A stretch of DNA of 10,871 nt from an uncultured Clostridia bacterium (GCA_947629215.1 CANRCU010000054.1:1-10871); one strand, 5' to 3'. Shown: positions 1-5,967, counted from the stretch's first letter. Program-made: numbers and translations. Notes: generated from the letters alone by a model not told the origin.

Positions 1-1326
1 GAAGAAAGACGGAGCAAAAATATAAAAGCCCGCGAGGCAAATACATCGGTCGAGCGTGTTATATTTACAAAGGAAATGCGCAAAAATCACACAATGCTCA
101 TGCCGCAGATGTCGCCCATACATTTTGATATAGCGAAAGAGGCTTTTAAAGCCTGCGGATATAATTTAGAGGTAATGCCCGCTATCGACAGGGAATGTAT
201 AGATATAGGGCTTAAATATGTAAATAACGACGCCTGCTATCCTGCGCTTATAGTTGTGGGGCAGATATTGAAGGCGCTGCAAAGCGGAAAATACGACACC
301 GACAATGTTTCGGTGCTGATAAGCCAGACGGGCGGCGGCTGCCGTGCGAGCAATTATATCGGTTTTGTGAGGCGCGCTCTCAAAAAAGCGGGGCTGGAGA
401 ATATACCCGTTGTTTCGGTGAGCGTTCAGGGGCTGGAAAAGAACCCCGGATTCAAAATTTCTGCCAAACTTGGGCTTGGCATAATACAAAGCGCCTTATA
501 CGGCGATCTGCTGATGCGTATGCTCTATCGCGTCAGACCGTATGAGCTTGAAAAAGGCTCGGCAAACGCGCTTTATCAAAAATGGAACGAGATATGCAAA
601 AAAGCCGTCACACGCTGCCGTTTTGGCGAGTATAAGAAAAACATAGCCAAAATGATAGAGGAATTTGATAATTTGCCGATAGACGAAACGCTTGTGAAAC
701 CGCGCGTGGGTGTTGTGGGCGAGATACTTGTAAAATTTCACCCGACGGCAAACAACGATATTGTCGGGCTGCTTGAATCGGAGGGCGCCGAGGCTGTCGT
801 TCCGGATTTGCTGAATTTCTTTACTTACGGTATGTATAATTCAACGTTCAAAGAGATATATTTCGGCGCAAAACATTCATCTACGATACTTTCAAATATC
901 GCAATAAAGGCGGTAGAGGGCTACCGCAGACCTATGAGCGAGCTTTTGAAAAAGAGCAAGCGTTTTGACCCACCTGCCGATATAGCAGAGCTTGGGGAAA
1001 TGGCAAAGGATATAGTCAGCCTTTGCAATCAGACGGGCGAAGGCTGGTTTTTGACAGCCGAGTTGGTCGAGCTGATACGCTCGGGGGTATATAACAATAT
1101 ATGTACTCAGCCTTTTGCCTGCCTGCCGAACCATGTGACGGGCAAGGGCATTATAAAAGAGCTGAAACGCCAGAACAAGTTCAGCAATATAGTCGCCGTG
1201 GATTATGACCCCGGCGCAAGTGAGGTAAACCAGATAAACAGAATAAAGCTGATGCTCAGCGTTGCGGAAAAGAATTTGCATTATATAAAAGCCGAGGAAG
1301 AAAAGGCTGCCGCAGCAAGAGCATAA
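1..1326 (+). CDS. 2-hydroxyacyl-CoA dehydratase/activase-family protein, C-terminal part (5' truncated)
   Basis: The reading frame is open from base 1, so the ATG at 76 is internal and the gene continues leftward outside the window; 441 residues are visible. The opening region (FTKEMRKNHTMLMPQMSPIH, then KYVNNDACYPALIVVGQ) resembles the C-terminal part of the large Clostridial fusion proteins that join a BadF/BcrA-type ATPase activase to a 2-hydroxyglutaryl-CoA dehydratase-like region. Those proteins are usually around 1,400 residues. Conserved-looking cysteines lie in NNDACYP and TGGGCRASN and could be iron-sulfur ligands, as is known for dehydratase subunits. Family members reductively activate or dehydrate 2-hydroxyacyl-CoA substrates in anaerobes, but the substrate cannot be told from this part, and many such fusions have no proven role. 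The C-terminus is a charged, alanine-rich tail (EEEKAAAARA). The gene faces the PH-domain gene convergently, with a terminator between them. The family call is firm; the exact function is open. Confidence 0.85.
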   Translation, partial: EERRSKNIKAREANTSVERVIFTKEMRKNHTMLMPQMSPIHFDIAKEAFKACGYNLEVMPAIDRECIDIGLKYVNNDACYPALIVVGQILKALQSGKYDTDNVSVLISQTGGGCRASNYIGFVRRALKKAGLENIPVVSVSVQGLEKNPGFKISAKLGLGIIQSALYGDLLMRMLYRVRPYELEKGSANALYQKWNEICKKAVTRCRFGEYKKNIAKMIEEFDNLPIDETLVKPRVGVVGEILVKFHPTANNDIVGLLESEGAEAVVPDLLNFFTYGMYNSTFKEIYFGAKHSSTILSNIAIKAVEGYRRPMSELLKKSKRFDPPADIAELGEMAKDIVSLCNQTGEGWFLTAELVELIRSGVYNNICTQPFACLPNHVTGKGIIKELKRQNKFSNIVAVDYDPGASEVNQINRIKLMLSVAEKNLHYIKAEEEKAAAARA

Positions 1327-1327
1327 C

Positions 1328-1375
1328 AAAACGGCTGCCGCAAACAACAAAAATGTTATTGCGGCAGCCGTTTTT
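1328..1375. terminator. Rho-independent terminator, probably bidirectional
   Basis: A perfect 13-bp stem pairs 1331-1343 (ACGGCTGCCGCAA) with 1359-1371 (TTGCGGCAGCCGT) around a 15-nt loop. It is extended outward by A-T pairs 1328-1330 with 1372-1374. A run of T follows at 1371-1375 on the + strand. On the - strand the arm ends in TTTTGTTA, a shorter U tract. It lies between the stop of the dehydratase-type gene (1326) and the stop of the convergent PH-domain gene (1389), so it can end both transcripts. Termination is clearer for the + strand. Confidence 0.9.
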
Positions 1376-1388
1376 AAAACCTTCTCTT

Positions 1389-1781
1389 TCAGTTATCGTC
1401 ACAATCGGCAGTGTCCGAGCTGTCAAGATATTCGCCTACACGGACGCCTCTGTCTGCTTTGGCTTTTTCAACACTGTGGTAGATAAGCTCTTTTACCTGC
1501 TTTGGATTTTTTACGTTTTTTATCTCCAAATGGGCATTTGTTTTGTCTGCAGAATGCACTATTATGCTGCCTACGCGAAAAATACGCTGCCAGAGGTTGA
1601 TAGAAAGCGTAAGGTCTCTTACACGGTAAAGATTAATTTCCTCATATTTGACATTCAGCAGCCCTACTTCGGTGAATATGCGATCGTCGCTGACGGCATA
1701 TTTTGTAAAAGATATGGGCAGCCCAAGGTGTCTTTTGCGATCCTGCCAATTATAATTAATATCTAAATTGTCTTTTGCCAT
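1389..1781 (-). CDS. Small bacterial PH-domain (bPH2-type) protein
   Basis: This 130-residue protein has no signal peptide or membrane segment. Residues about 14-100 fit the bacterial PH-like fold (YdbS/YdbT-type bPH_2): RKRHLGLPISFTKYAVSDDR, then an alternating beta pattern (IFTEVGLLNVKYEEINLYRV), the typical LYRVRDLTLSINLWQRIF segment, a further strand (GSIIVHSAD), and a final helix (NPKQVKELIYHSVEKAK). The C-terminus (SSDTADCDDN) is acidic and probably disordered. The function of these domains is mostly unknown; many occur in membrane-associated proteins, but this one is a lone soluble domain. It starts 12 nt after the phosphoglucomutase stop, and its AAGG ribosome binding site overlaps that stop, so co-transcription and translational coupling are likely. 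It ends against the shared terminator at 1328-1375. The fold assignment is fairly sure; no role can be stated. Confidence 0.8.
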   Translation of the reverse strand: MAKDNLDINYNWQDRKRHLGLPISFTKYAVSDDRIFTEVGLLNVKYEEINLYRVRDLTLSINLWQRIFRVGSIIVHSADKTNAHLEIKNVKNPKQVKELIYHSVEKAKADRGVRVGEYLDSSDTADCDDN

Positions 1782-1793
1782 AATACCACTGCC

Positions 1794-3527
1794 TTATGCA
1801 AGAATATCGTTAACTATTGAAACAATGCCGTCACGCGCGTTTTTGACTTTGGCGTCGGCTTCTTTTTCGTCGACACCTTTTCCGCCGAAGTAGACCTTGA
1901 TCTTAGGCTCTGTACCGCTCGGACGTATGCAAAGCCATGTGCCGTCCTCAAGAACATAGTAAAGCACATTGCTTGAAGGCAGACCTGTGGGTTTTGTTTC
2001 GCCCGTTGCTATGTCAACTATCTTGTCCTCTTTATAATCCCTTGCCTCTACCACTTTAACGCCGTTGACTTCTTTCAAAGGCTCGGCGCGCATCGTGTTC
2101 ATGATTTTTGCAATATTGGCAACACCGTCAAGACCGGGCAGAGTTATCGAATGGATGTCCTCTTTATAGCAGCCGTATTTTTTATAAAGCTCCTGCAAGC
2201 CGTCATACAGGCTCATGCCCCTTGTTTTGTAGTATGCAGCCATTTCACAGATAAGCATTGTAGCGCATACGCCGTCTTTATCGCGCGCATAAGTACCCGA
2301 CAGGCAGCCGTAGCTTTCCTCAAAGCCGAAGATATAGGTCTGTTCGCCGGATGCCTCAAATTCTTTTATCTTCTGACCTATAAATTTGAAGCCTGTGAGA
2401 ACGTCATAATATTTCATACCGTATTCGGCGCAGATAGCTTTGGTCATATCCGTCGAAACTATTGTGGAAACAACAGCACCGTTTGCAGGCAGCTGACCCG
2501 CAGCCTTTTTCTGCGAAAGTATATATTCAAGTATGAGCGTACCCGTCATATTGCCCGTGAGTACCATATAATCGCCCGAAGTTGTCTTGACAACAGCGCC
2601 CACTCTGTCCGCATCGGGGTCTGTACCGACGATTATATCGGCATCGACTTTCTTTGCAAGCTCTATTGCAATGTCAAATACAGCCTTGTTTTCGGGGTTG
2701 GGGTAACCTACGGTCGTAAAATTGCCGTCGGGTTTTTCCTGCTGAGGAACAACATACACGTTTTTGAAACCTGCTTTTGCAAGAGCGCGTCTGACGGGTT
2801 TGTTGCCCGAACCGTGGATAGGCGTATAAACTATTTTGAGGTCGGTGTTGTTTATTATAGCGGGGTTGACAATACGGTCTGTTACGGCATCAAGATAAGC
2901 GACGTCTATTTCGGGACCTACATATTGTATCATTCCGCTGTTTACAGCCTCGGTCAGATCGGCTTTTTTGATCATTGACCATTCGGTAACTGCGTTTACT
3001 TCCTCTATTATTTCACCGTCACGCGGTGGGGGAACTTGCGCGCCGTCCTCCCAATAGGCTTTATAACCGTTATATTCGGGCGGAATGTGGCTCGCTGTTA
3101 TAACAACGCCGCCTGTGCAGCCCAAATATCTTATTGAGAAACTGAGCATGGGAACGGGACGCAGTTCGTCCGATAAATATGCCTTTATGCCGTTGCCTGC
3201 AAGCACACGAGCTGTCATTTCGGCAAATTCGGGCGAATAATTTCTTGAATCGTAAGCGATAACAGCGCCTTTTTTAACGGCATCTTCGCCTTGTTTTTTT
3301 ATGTAATTGGCAAACCCCTGTGTGGCTTTGCTGACGGTATAAACATTCATACGGTTCGTACCTGCGCCTATGATACCGCGCAGACCACCCGTACCGAATT
3401 CAAGATTTTTATAAAAGCGTTCCTCTATCTCTTTGGGGTCGTTCTCGATAGCTTTTAATTCCGCTTTGGTATCGGCATCGAAATAATCGTCCTCCAGCCA
3501 CATTTTATAACTTTCCATAAAATCCAT
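1794..3527 (-). CDS. pgcA: Alpha-phosphoglucomutase / phosphohexomutase
   Basis: A 577-residue alpha-D-phosphohexomutase that interconverts glucose-1-phosphate and glucose-6-phosphate (possibly also mannose phosphates) through a phosphoserine intermediate, in the cytosol. All four signature regions are present: N-terminal substrate loop GTGGLRGIIGAGTNRMN (about 45-61); catalytic loop TASHIPPEYNGYK with the phosphoserine at Ser146; Mg-binding loop DPDADRVG (303-310); sugar-binding loop GFEESYG (401-407); and phosphate-binding loop RPSGTEPK (535-542). The length matches the Firmicutes PgcA group (about 580), not the shorter GlmM group. A GTG at 3536 would add three residues, but the ribosome binding site (AGAGAAAGGA, 3538-3547) is only 1 nt from it and 10 nt from the ATG at 3527, so the ATG is chosen. 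In the catalytic loop, Ile148 follows His147 where many mutases have Asn. The gene is first in a two-gene unit with the PH-domain gene. Glucose-1-phosphate normally feeds glycogen, cell-wall and polysaccharide precursors. Confidence 0.95.
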   Translation of the reverse strand: MDFMESYKMWLEDDYFDADTKAELKAIENDPKEIEERFYKNLEFGTGGLRGIIGAGTNRMNVYTVSKATQGFANYIKKQGEDAVKKGAVIAYDSRNYSPEFAEMTARVLAGNGIKAYLSDELRPVPMLSFSIRYLGCTGGVVITASHIPPEYNGYKAYWEDGAQVPPPRDGEIIEEVNAVTEWSMIKKADLTEAVNSGMIQYVGPEIDVAYLDAVTDRIVNPAIINNTDLKIVYTPIHGSGNKPVRRALAKAGFKNVYVVPQQEKPDGNFTTVGYPNPENKAVFDIAIELAKKVDADIIVGTDPDADRVGAVVKTTSGDYMVLTGNMTGTLILEYILSQKKAAGQLPANGAVVSTIVSTDMTKAICAEYGMKYYDVLTGFKFIGQKIKEFEASGEQTYIFGFEESYGCLSGTYARDKDGVCATMLICEMAAYYKTRGMSLYDGLQELYKKYGCYKEDIHSITLPGLDGVANIAKIMNTMRAEPLKEVNGVKVVEARDYKEDKIVDIATGETKPTGLPSSNVLYYVLEDGTWLCIRPSGTEPKIKVYFGGKGVDEKEADAKVKNARDGIVSIVNDILA

Positions 3528-3537
3528 ATTGAACACG

Positions 3538-3547
3538 TCCTTTCTCT
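3538..3547 (-). promoter_or_regulatory. Ribosome binding site that fixes the phosphoglucomutase start
   Basis: On the - strand this reads AGAGAAAGGA. It lies 10 nt before the ATG at 3527 but only 1 nt before the in-frame GTG at 3536, which is too close to be used. This supports the shorter protein. Confidence 0.75.
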
Positions 3548-3566
3548 TTTATTTTTAATTTATAAA

Positions 3567-3619
3567 GCTTGTTATATCCCGACCCGCTCCGAAAACAAGC
3601 GAATGTGCAATAGGATATA
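3567..3619 (-). promoter_or_regulatory. Leader structure upstream of phosphoglucomutase (possible pseudoknot)
   Basis: Two 7-bp inverted repeats lie inside the roughly 110-nt leader: GCTTGTT/AACAAGC (3567-3573 with 3594-3600) and TATATCC/GGATATA (3573-3579 with 3613-3619). In transcript order the arms are a (3619-3613), b (3600-3594), a' (3579-3573), b' (3573-3567). This is the interleaved order of an H-type pseudoknot; otherwise the two stems are alternatives. The loop between b and a' is GC-rich (TTCGGAGCGGGTCG) in an otherwise AT-rich leader. I do not recognise it as a known riboswitch, and there is no terminator stem. Function is inferred only from structure and position. Confidence 0.35.
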
Positions 3620-3644
3620 TCAACTTATAAAACATTACTTTTTT

Positions 3645-3673
3645 ATTATACATTATTTATATAAAATTATCAA
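3645..3673 (-). promoter_or_regulatory. Sigma-A promoter of the phosphoglucomutase operon
   Basis: On the - strand, TTGATA (3668-3673) is separated by exactly 17 bp from a perfect TATAAT (3645-3650). Transcription should start near 3638, giving a leader of about 110 nt before the ATG at 3527. This matches the housekeeping consensus in 11 of 12 positions. Confidence 0.8.
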
Positions 3674-3723
3674 GCAAAAAAGAAAAATTATTAAAAATAA
3701 CTAATGAATAATGTGCCAAAATT

Positions 3724-3732
3724 TGTTATAAT
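3724..3732 (+). promoter_or_regulatory. Candidate extended -10 promoter facing right
   Basis: TGTTATAAT is a TGn-extended -10 element, identical to the one before miaB at 5935-5943. No good -35 lies 16-18 bp upstream (the best is TGAATA at 3705-3710), though extended -10 promoters can work without one. If active it would run divergently from the phosphoglucomutase promoter and transcribe the hairpin-rich block before reaching the gene at 4036. In such AT-rich sequence it could be chance. Confidence 0.35.
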
Positions 3733-3758
3733 ACATATTATAAGAACATATTATAAGA
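3733..3758 (+). repeat. 13-bp tandem repeat, two copies
   Basis: ACATATTATAAGA occurs twice in direct succession (3733-3745 and 3746-3758). It sits directly after the candidate -10 at 3727-3732, where a transcript would begin. It may be a protein binding site or simple AT-rich slippage. Confidence 0.6.
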
Positions 3759-3787
3759 ATTTATTCAAAAGAAAAATTTATTTCCGA

Positions 3788-3883
3788 CCCGAAGGGATGG
3801 CAGATGTAGCGTTTAGGCGAATTTTTGCGAAGCAAAAAACGCCGAAGCGGAAGAATTTTCGGAACGAAAATTCACATCTGCCA
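3788..3883. repeat. Compound inverted-repeat element with GAA-loop hairpins (copy A)
   Basis: A 10-bp outer stem pairs TGGCAGATGT (3798-3807) with ACATCTGCCA (3874-3883). Inside are a hairpin at 3816-3843 (GGCG/CGCC plus TTTTTGC/GCAAAAA around a GAA loop), a small overlapping CCG-AAG-CGG hairpin (3842-3850), and a 9-bp hairpin GAATTTTCG-GAA-CGAAAATTC (3853-3873). Just outside lies CCC-GAA-GGG (3788-3796). The whole would fold as a multi-branch structure in RNA, or as cruciforms in DNA. No protein-coding potential is credible. It looks like a dispersed REP- or MITE-like element or a structured RNA. The pairings are seen directly; what it is remains inference. Confidence 0.7.
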
Positions 3884-3957
3884 AGGAAATACAAAATTTT
3901 TCTTACCTTGGCTTGGTTCTTATAATACACCCTTCGGTAACAGTGTGCTTTAAGAAC
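3880..3957. repeat. Two further inverted repeats between copies A and B
   Basis: GCCAAGG (3880-3886) pairs with CCTTGGC (3906-3912). This shares bases 3880-3883 with the outer stem of copy A, so the two cannot form together. GTTCTTA (3916-3922) pairs with TAAGAAC (3951-3957), with ACAC/GTGT (3927-3930 and 3943-3946) nested inside. No poly-T follows either, so they are not typical terminators. Confidence 0.5.
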
Positions 3958-3966
3958 TTATCAAAG

Positions 3967-4002
3967 AGAGAATTTTGCGAAGCAAAAACTCCGAATCGGA
4001 AG
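3967..4002. repeat. GAA-loop hairpin module, copy B
   Basis: This is a second copy of the 3816-3853 module. Both share the order GAATTTT, GCGAAGCAAAAA, CCGAA, CGGAAG. The hairpin pairs GAG (3968-3970) with CTC (3989-3991) and TTTTGC (3973-3978) with GCAAAA (3982-3987) around a GAA loop, followed by CCG-AAT-CGG (3991-3999). Differences from copy A keep the pairing (C-G becomes A-T, and the T and A runs each lose one base). It lies 33 nt before the start of the gene at 4036, so it would sit in that gene's leader. Confidence 0.65.
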
Positions 4003-4024
4003 TATTAAAAAATAAAATTTATTC

Positions 4025-4030
4025 AGGAGA
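4025..4030 (+). promoter_or_regulatory. Ribosome binding site for the membrane protein gene
   Basis: AGGAGA lies 5 nt before the ATG at 4036. It supports this start and shows that a small protein with no recognised family is probably translated. Confidence 0.7.
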
Positions 4031-4035
4031 AAAAT

Positions 4036-4701
4036 ATGGAAAGACCCGATCCAACAGTATATTTGCGGTGGTTTGTTATACTAAGCGTTATAATGCCGGT
4101 AGTGTTTTTCAGCTCGTATCAATACAGTTTAAACAAAAAAAAGGCTTTTCTTGAAAATGGCAAAAAAGTCAGCTGTGAAGTCGATGTTGTCTACGGGTTC
4201 ATAGGTGTTTGCAGCGCCGGTATCTCATATCCCAAAAACGAGGAAGAAGTTGTCCGAGCGAATATTATGCTGTATGACACGGTAAAAAGGGGCGACACAT
4301 TGGTCGGATATGTAATGTCGGACGACCCGTACAATGTATTTGTGCCGGGCAAAAGCGAACCTAAGCATATTTCCGCCTTATCCGTGGCTTTATCGGCGCT
4401 TTTGGGGATATTTTTACCCATATTGTATATACGCGCGTCGAACGAATACGAATTTTTGCTCGAAAACGGGAAAGATGTAAATGCCGAGCTGATGTCATAT
4501 GACAGATACGGCGCAAATACCCTTTACGGGAATTTCCGTTTTGAGGACGAAAACGGGAAAAAACGTTCTGTAAAGTTGTACATATCCAAAAATATTGCCG
4601 AATTGTACGAAACATACAATATACGTTATTATACCTATCCAAACGGGGAAATAAAGGGCGCAACAGCCGACGAAAGGCTAAATATGCCCGATGTAGACTG
4701 A
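4036..4701 (+). CDS. Duplicated two-helix membrane protein of unknown function (DUF3592-like)
   Basis: I do not recognise a named gene. The 221 residues hold two hydrophobic helices: about 12-30 (WFVILSVIMPVVFFSSYQY) and 113-133 (SALSVALSALLGIFLPILYI). Each is followed by a similar segment: KAFLENGKKVSCEVDVVYGF after the first and EFLLENGKDVNAELMSYDRY after the second. The protein therefore looks like an internal duplication of a unit made of one helix plus a small beta-rich domain. The pattern of a helix, then ENGK, then a strand resembles the DUF3592 group. The second domain runs on with YGNFRFEDENGKKRSVKLY and RYYTYPNGEIKGA. The topology is ambiguous: lysines after helix 1 (NKKK) argue for an inside loop. 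There is no cleavable signal peptide. It has a clear ribosome binding site and sits 17 nt before malic enzyme, so the two are probably co-transcribed. No function can be inferred. Confidence 0.8.
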   Translation: MERPDPTVYLRWFVILSVIMPVVFFSSYQYSLNKKKAFLENGKKVSCEVDVVYGFIGVCSAGISYPKNEEEVVRANIMLYDTVKRGDTLVGYVMSDDPYNVFVPGKSEPKHISALSVALSALLGIFLPILYIRASNEYEFLLENGKDVNAELMSYDRYGANTLYGNFRFEDENGKKRSVKLYISKNIAELYETYNIRYYTYPNGEIKGATADERLNMPDVD

Positions 4702-4718
4702 TACAGGAGGAACAAAAA

Positions 4719-5897
4719 ATGGATTACAGACAAAAAGCAATGGAAATGCACGAAAAATGGGCAGGAAAGATAGAGGTCGTTTCCCGCGCAAAAATAGAGA
4801 ATACCGGCGATCTGTCAATAGCCTATACGCCCGGTGTTGCGGAACCGTGTCTGGCTATAAAAGCCGATCCCGAGCTGCAATATACCCTTACGCGCCGTCA
4901 CAATACAGTTGCGGTCATAACCGACGGCAGCGCCGTTTTGGGGCTTGGGGATATCGGCCCCGAAGCAGGTATGCCCGTTATGGAGGGCAAATGCGTGCTT
5001 TTTAAAGAATTTGGGAATGTGGACGCTTTTCCGCTTTGTGTGCGCACAAAAGACCCCGATGAATTTGTAAAGGCTGTATCGCTTATAGCAGGCAGTTTCG
5101 GCGGTATAAATCTTGAAGATATTTCTGCTCCGCGCTGTTTTGAAATAGAAAGCAAGCTGAAAAAAGTCTGTGATATACCGGTATTTCACGATGACCAGCA
5201 CGGTACGGCTGTGGTCGTGCTTTCGGGCATAAGAAACGCTCTTAAACTGACGGGCAAAAAGGCAGAGGACTGCGTTGTTGCCATGTCGGGCGCAGGCGCG
5301 GCAGGTACGGCTATATGCAAATTGCTCTTAAAAGCGGGTTTCAAAGATATAACCATGCGCAATATCGACGGCGTTATCAGTCGTGCAAAAACTTACAGAG
5401 ATCCAAGCCTTACCGAGCTTGCAAACATTACAAATCCAAATCTTAAAGACGGTACGCTTGCGGATATAGTCAAGGGCGCAGATATATTTATCGGTGTTTC
5501 CGCGCCGAATCTGCTTACAAAAGAAATGATACGGACAATGAACAAAGATGCTATCATATTTGCAATGGCGAACCCCGTACCCGAGGTCATGCCCGAAACG
5601 GCGCTCGAAGCGGGCGCAAAAGTCATAGCTACGGGCAGGAGCGATTATCCGAACCAGATAAACAATGTGCTTGCTTTCCCGGGTATTTTCCGCGGCGCTC
5701 TTGATGTACGCGCAAGCGACATAAATGACGAGATGAAACTTGCGGCTGCCGACGCCATATCGGCGCTTGTGACCGAGGAGGACCTTAAAAACGGCATTAT
5801 CATACCTTCGGCATTCAACAAAGGCGTTGTCGAACAGATAGCGAAGGCTGTTTCCGAGGCGGCTGTGAGAACGGGCGTTGCAAGGATAAAGAAATAA
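4719..5897 (+). CDS. Malic enzyme (malate dehydrogenase, oxaloacetate-decarboxylating)
   Basis: A 392-residue short bacterial malic enzyme that converts L-malate to pyruvate and CO2 with reduction of NAD(P), in the cytosol. The catalytic domain carries YTPGVAEPC with the catalytic Tyr36, MEGKCVLF with Lys91, the metal-ligand region NLEDISAP (Glu133, Asp134) and PVFHDDQHGTA (Asp158/Asp159). The dinucleotide-binding domain begins at GAGAAGTAICKLL (191-203), followed by MANPVPEVMPE and GRSDYPNQINNVLAFPG. The length is usual for the short form without a phosphotransacetylase domain. The start is supported by AGGAGG (4705-4710), 8 nt before the ATG. The end of the second Rossmann strand reads RNIDGVI where relatives commonly have an acidic residue (D-x-x-G), so cofactor preference cannot be assigned. 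No terminator hairpin follows, so some read-through into miaB is possible. Family identity is very secure. Confidence 0.95.
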   Translation: MDYRQKAMEMHEKWAGKIEVVSRAKIENTGDLSIAYTPGVAEPCLAIKADPELQYTLTRRHNTVAVITDGSAVLGLGDIGPEAGMPVMEGKCVLFKEFGNVDAFPLCVRTKDPDEFVKAVSLIAGSFGGINLEDISAPRCFEIESKLKKVCDIPVFHDDQHGTAVVVLSGIRNALKLTGKKAEDCVVAMSGAGAAGTAICKLLLKAGFKDITMRNIDGVISRAKTYRDPSLTELANITNPNLKDGTLADIVKGADIFIGVSAPNLLTKEMIRTMNKDAIIFAMANPVPEVMPETALEAGAKVIATGRSDYPNQINNVLAFPGIFRGALDVRASDINDEMKLAAADAISALVTEEDLKNGIIIPSAFNKGVVEQIAKAVSEAAVRTGVARIKK

Positions 5898-5914
5898 ATT
5901 TTTTGGATAAGTTA

Positions 5915-5943
5915 TTAACATTTTGCCGGTATTCTGTTATAAT
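5915..5943 (+). promoter_or_regulatory. Sigma-A promoter of the miaB-mutSL operon
   Basis: TTAACA (5915-5920), a 17-bp spacer and TATAAT (5938-5943), with TG at 5935-5936 making an extended -10. Transcription should begin near 5950, about 30 nt before the miaB ATG. Eleven of twelve hexamer positions match consensus. Confidence 0.85.
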
Positions 5944-5967
5944 ACGATAGGCAGATGTAATTGTTAT

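Noticed and set aside
2151..2978. A 275-codon open frame (+) opposite phosphoglucomutase.
   Set aside because: It lies wholly inside a strongly recognised gene, has no ribosome binding site, and its translation has no recognisable domain.
3534..3536. GTG start for phosphoglucomutase, three codons upstream.
   Set aside because: Its ribosome binding site would be 1 nt away; the ATG at 3527 has 10-nt spacing.
3853..3873. Strong 9-bp hairpin as a Rho-independent terminator.
   Set aside because: No T run follows on either side, and it is nested inside a larger inverted repeat.
3704..3925. A 73-codon open frame (+) in the hairpin block.
   Set aside because: It has no ribosome binding site, and its lysine- and arginine-rich translation comes from the inverted repeats and AT-rich sequence. 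Palindromes explain it better than coding.
3921..3926. TATAAT as a closer promoter for the gene at 4036.
   Set aside because: No -35 better than 3 of 6 at 15-18 bp spacing, no extended -10, and it lies within an inverted repeat.
3788..4003. CRISPR array or tRNA gene in the repeat block.
   Set aside because: There are only two module copies, with no regular spacers, and the cloverleaf-like fold lacks tRNA landmarks such as a TTCGA-type T loop and a terminal CCA-bearing stem.
5328..5921. A 197-codon open frame (-) opposite the end of malic enzyme.
   Set aside because: It is antisense to a conserved enzyme, with no promoter or ribosome binding site seen.
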